From positions 1 through 6,663 of the forward strand of contig JBDSDZ010000099.1 in NCBI GenBank assembly GCA_039920345.1: 6,663 bases of DNA, in the 5' to 3' direction. Source of the stretch: Croceibacterium_A sp039920345 (lineage in GTDB: Bacteria; Pseudomonadota; Alphaproteobacteria; Sphingomonadales; Sphingomonadaceae). Below are positions 5,808-6,663 of the stretch, piece after piece; position 1 is the first letter of the stretch; each line of letters opens with the position of its first letter. The notes under the pieces are model-generated. The model saw only the letters and a list, made by a program, of their open reading frames with translations. It was not told the origin of the DNA and searched no databases. A program made the translations under genes and the position numbers.

Positions 5808-6663
5808 ATGAGAAAGATTGCGCTGGGAATGGCCGTTGCGGCCACGGCATTTGCCGCTCCCGCAGTGGCTAAAGACGGCCAGGCCTATTTTGGGGCCGAT
5901 ATGGGCGTTGTCGTCGACAACAGCTTTGACGTCGATATCGCGGGTGTCCAGAACGCCGCGAACATCGATCACGACATGGGTTGGACGCTGGGCACGTTCC
6001 TGGGCTACGATTTCGGCCTGATCCGGGCCGAAGCCGAAGTGGCCTATCAGGAAGCCGATCCGCAGACAGTCGTCGCTGGCCCTCCGGGTATTCCGTATTT
6101 TACGCGCGCAACGCGCACCGGAACATTCGATCCCGTTGCCGGCGAACTGCAGATCACAACCGCCATGATCAACGCGATGCTCGATCTCGGCGGCAATGAC
6201 GGCGTCGGCTTCTCGGTCGGTGGCGGCGCAGGTCGCGCATGGGCCAATGCCAAGTACAGCGCAGCTTTCGGTCCGGGCTGGCTCGACGATTCGGACAATG
6301 CCTGGGCGTGGCAGGGAATTGCCGCAATCCGCATCCCGGTCACAGACCAGGCGGAAATCGGGCTCAAGTATCGCTACTTGAACACCGCCCATTTCAACAT
6401 GATTGATTCAATCGGGCGCGCTAACTCGTTCAAAGTCCAGTCGCACTCCGCGATGGTGACTTTCATCGCCAACCTTGGTGGCCGCGCAGCACCGCCTCCT
6501 CCTCCGCTGCCGCCGCCTCCGCCTCCGCCGCCGCCTCCTCCTCCGCCCCCGCCGCCGCCGCCTCCGGTCGCGCGCTGCAACCAGGGTCCGTACATCGTGT
6601 TCTTCGACTGGGATAAGTCGGACATCACGCCGGAAGCAGCGGGCATCCTCAACAATGCCGTCA
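5808..6663 (+). CDS. OmpA-family outer-membrane protein (3' end cut off)
   Basis: The first 285 codons are present and the frame runs off the window. The start ATG 5808 has a good ribosome-binding site (AAGGGGA, 5794-5800). It begins a signal peptide (MRKIALGMAVAATAFAAPAVA, cleavage likely after Ala21). Residues 22-228 look like an outer-membrane beta-barrel: alternating aromatic and small residues, many glycines, and strands such as YFGADMGVVV, LGTFLGYDFG, VGFSVGGGAG and EIGLKYRYL. Residues 229-253 are a proline linker, five prolines, one leucine and nineteen prolines. After it, PYIVFFDWDKSDITPEA (261-277) is the start of the OmpA C-terminal domain, which binds peptidoglycan in the periplasm. 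The protein thus probably anchors the outer membrane to the cell wall. Such polyproline-linked OmpA proteins are common in sphingomonads. It is separated from amtB by a terminator and probably has its own promoter. Confidence 0.92.
   Translation, partial: MRKIALGMAVAATAFAAPAVAKDGQAYFGADMGVVVDNSFDVDIAGVQNAANIDHDMGWTLGTFLGYDFGLIRAEAEVAYQEADPQTVVAGPPGIPYFTRATRTGTFDPVAGELQITTAMINAMLDLGGNDGVGFSVGGGAGRAWANAKYSAAFGPGWLDDSDNAWAWQGIAAIRIPVTDQAEIGLKYRYLNTAHFNMIDSIGRANSFKVQSHSAMVTFIANLGGRAAPPPPPLPPPPPPPPPPPPPPPPPPPVARCNQGPYIVFFDWDKSDITPEAAGILNNAV

Noticed and set aside
6374..6655. Reverse-strand open frame with a long polyglycine run.
   Set aside because: It is simply the complement of the proline-coding tract in the OmpA gene.

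Overview
The window reads as an ordinary chromosomal segment of an alphaproteobacterium, most likely a sphingomonad (Sphingomonadales; genus not resolvable from this stretch). This rests on the GC-rich coding style, the OmpA-family protein with a very long polyproline linker, and the glnK-amtB pair whose AmtB has an alanine-rich N-terminal segment. All six genes lie on the + strand. The first is cut by the left edge and the last by the right edge.

Left part (1-3494): the end of a TetR-family repressor gene, then prfC (peptide chain release factor 3, RF3), a pyridoxamine-5'-phosphate-oxidase-like (split-barrel flavin-binding family) gene and an endonuclease/exonuclease/phosphatase (EEP) family gene. 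Gaps are only 41, 37 and 17 bases, so co-transcription is plausible. None of the last three has a recognisable Shine-Dalgarno sequence. RF3 recycles class-I release factors after translation termination. The substrates of the other two enzymes cannot be read from sequence.

Middle part (3495-5521): a nitrogen-control unit. A textbook -24/-12 sigma-54 promoter (TGGCACG-N4-TTGCA) precedes glnK (PII signal protein) and amtB (ammonium channel), each with an AGGGG ribosome-binding site. In the established model, RpoN plus a nitrogen activator turns the pair on under nitrogen limitation. GlnK then plugs AmtB when nitrogen returns, unless Tyr51 is uridylylated. The unit ends in two successive hairpins, the second a clear intrinsic terminator.

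Right part (5522-6663): a non-coding stretch holding a 67-base foldable element and a plausible sigma-70 promoter. It is followed by the first 285 codons of an OmpA-type outer-membrane protein: signal peptide, beta-barrel, 25-residue proline linker and the start of the peptidoglycan-binding domain.

I see no mobile element, CRISPR array, tRNA or rRNA, and nothing that amounts to an undescribed system. The points most worth a second look are the foldable intergenic element upstream of the OmpA gene, the sigma-54 promoter, and the polyproline tract.
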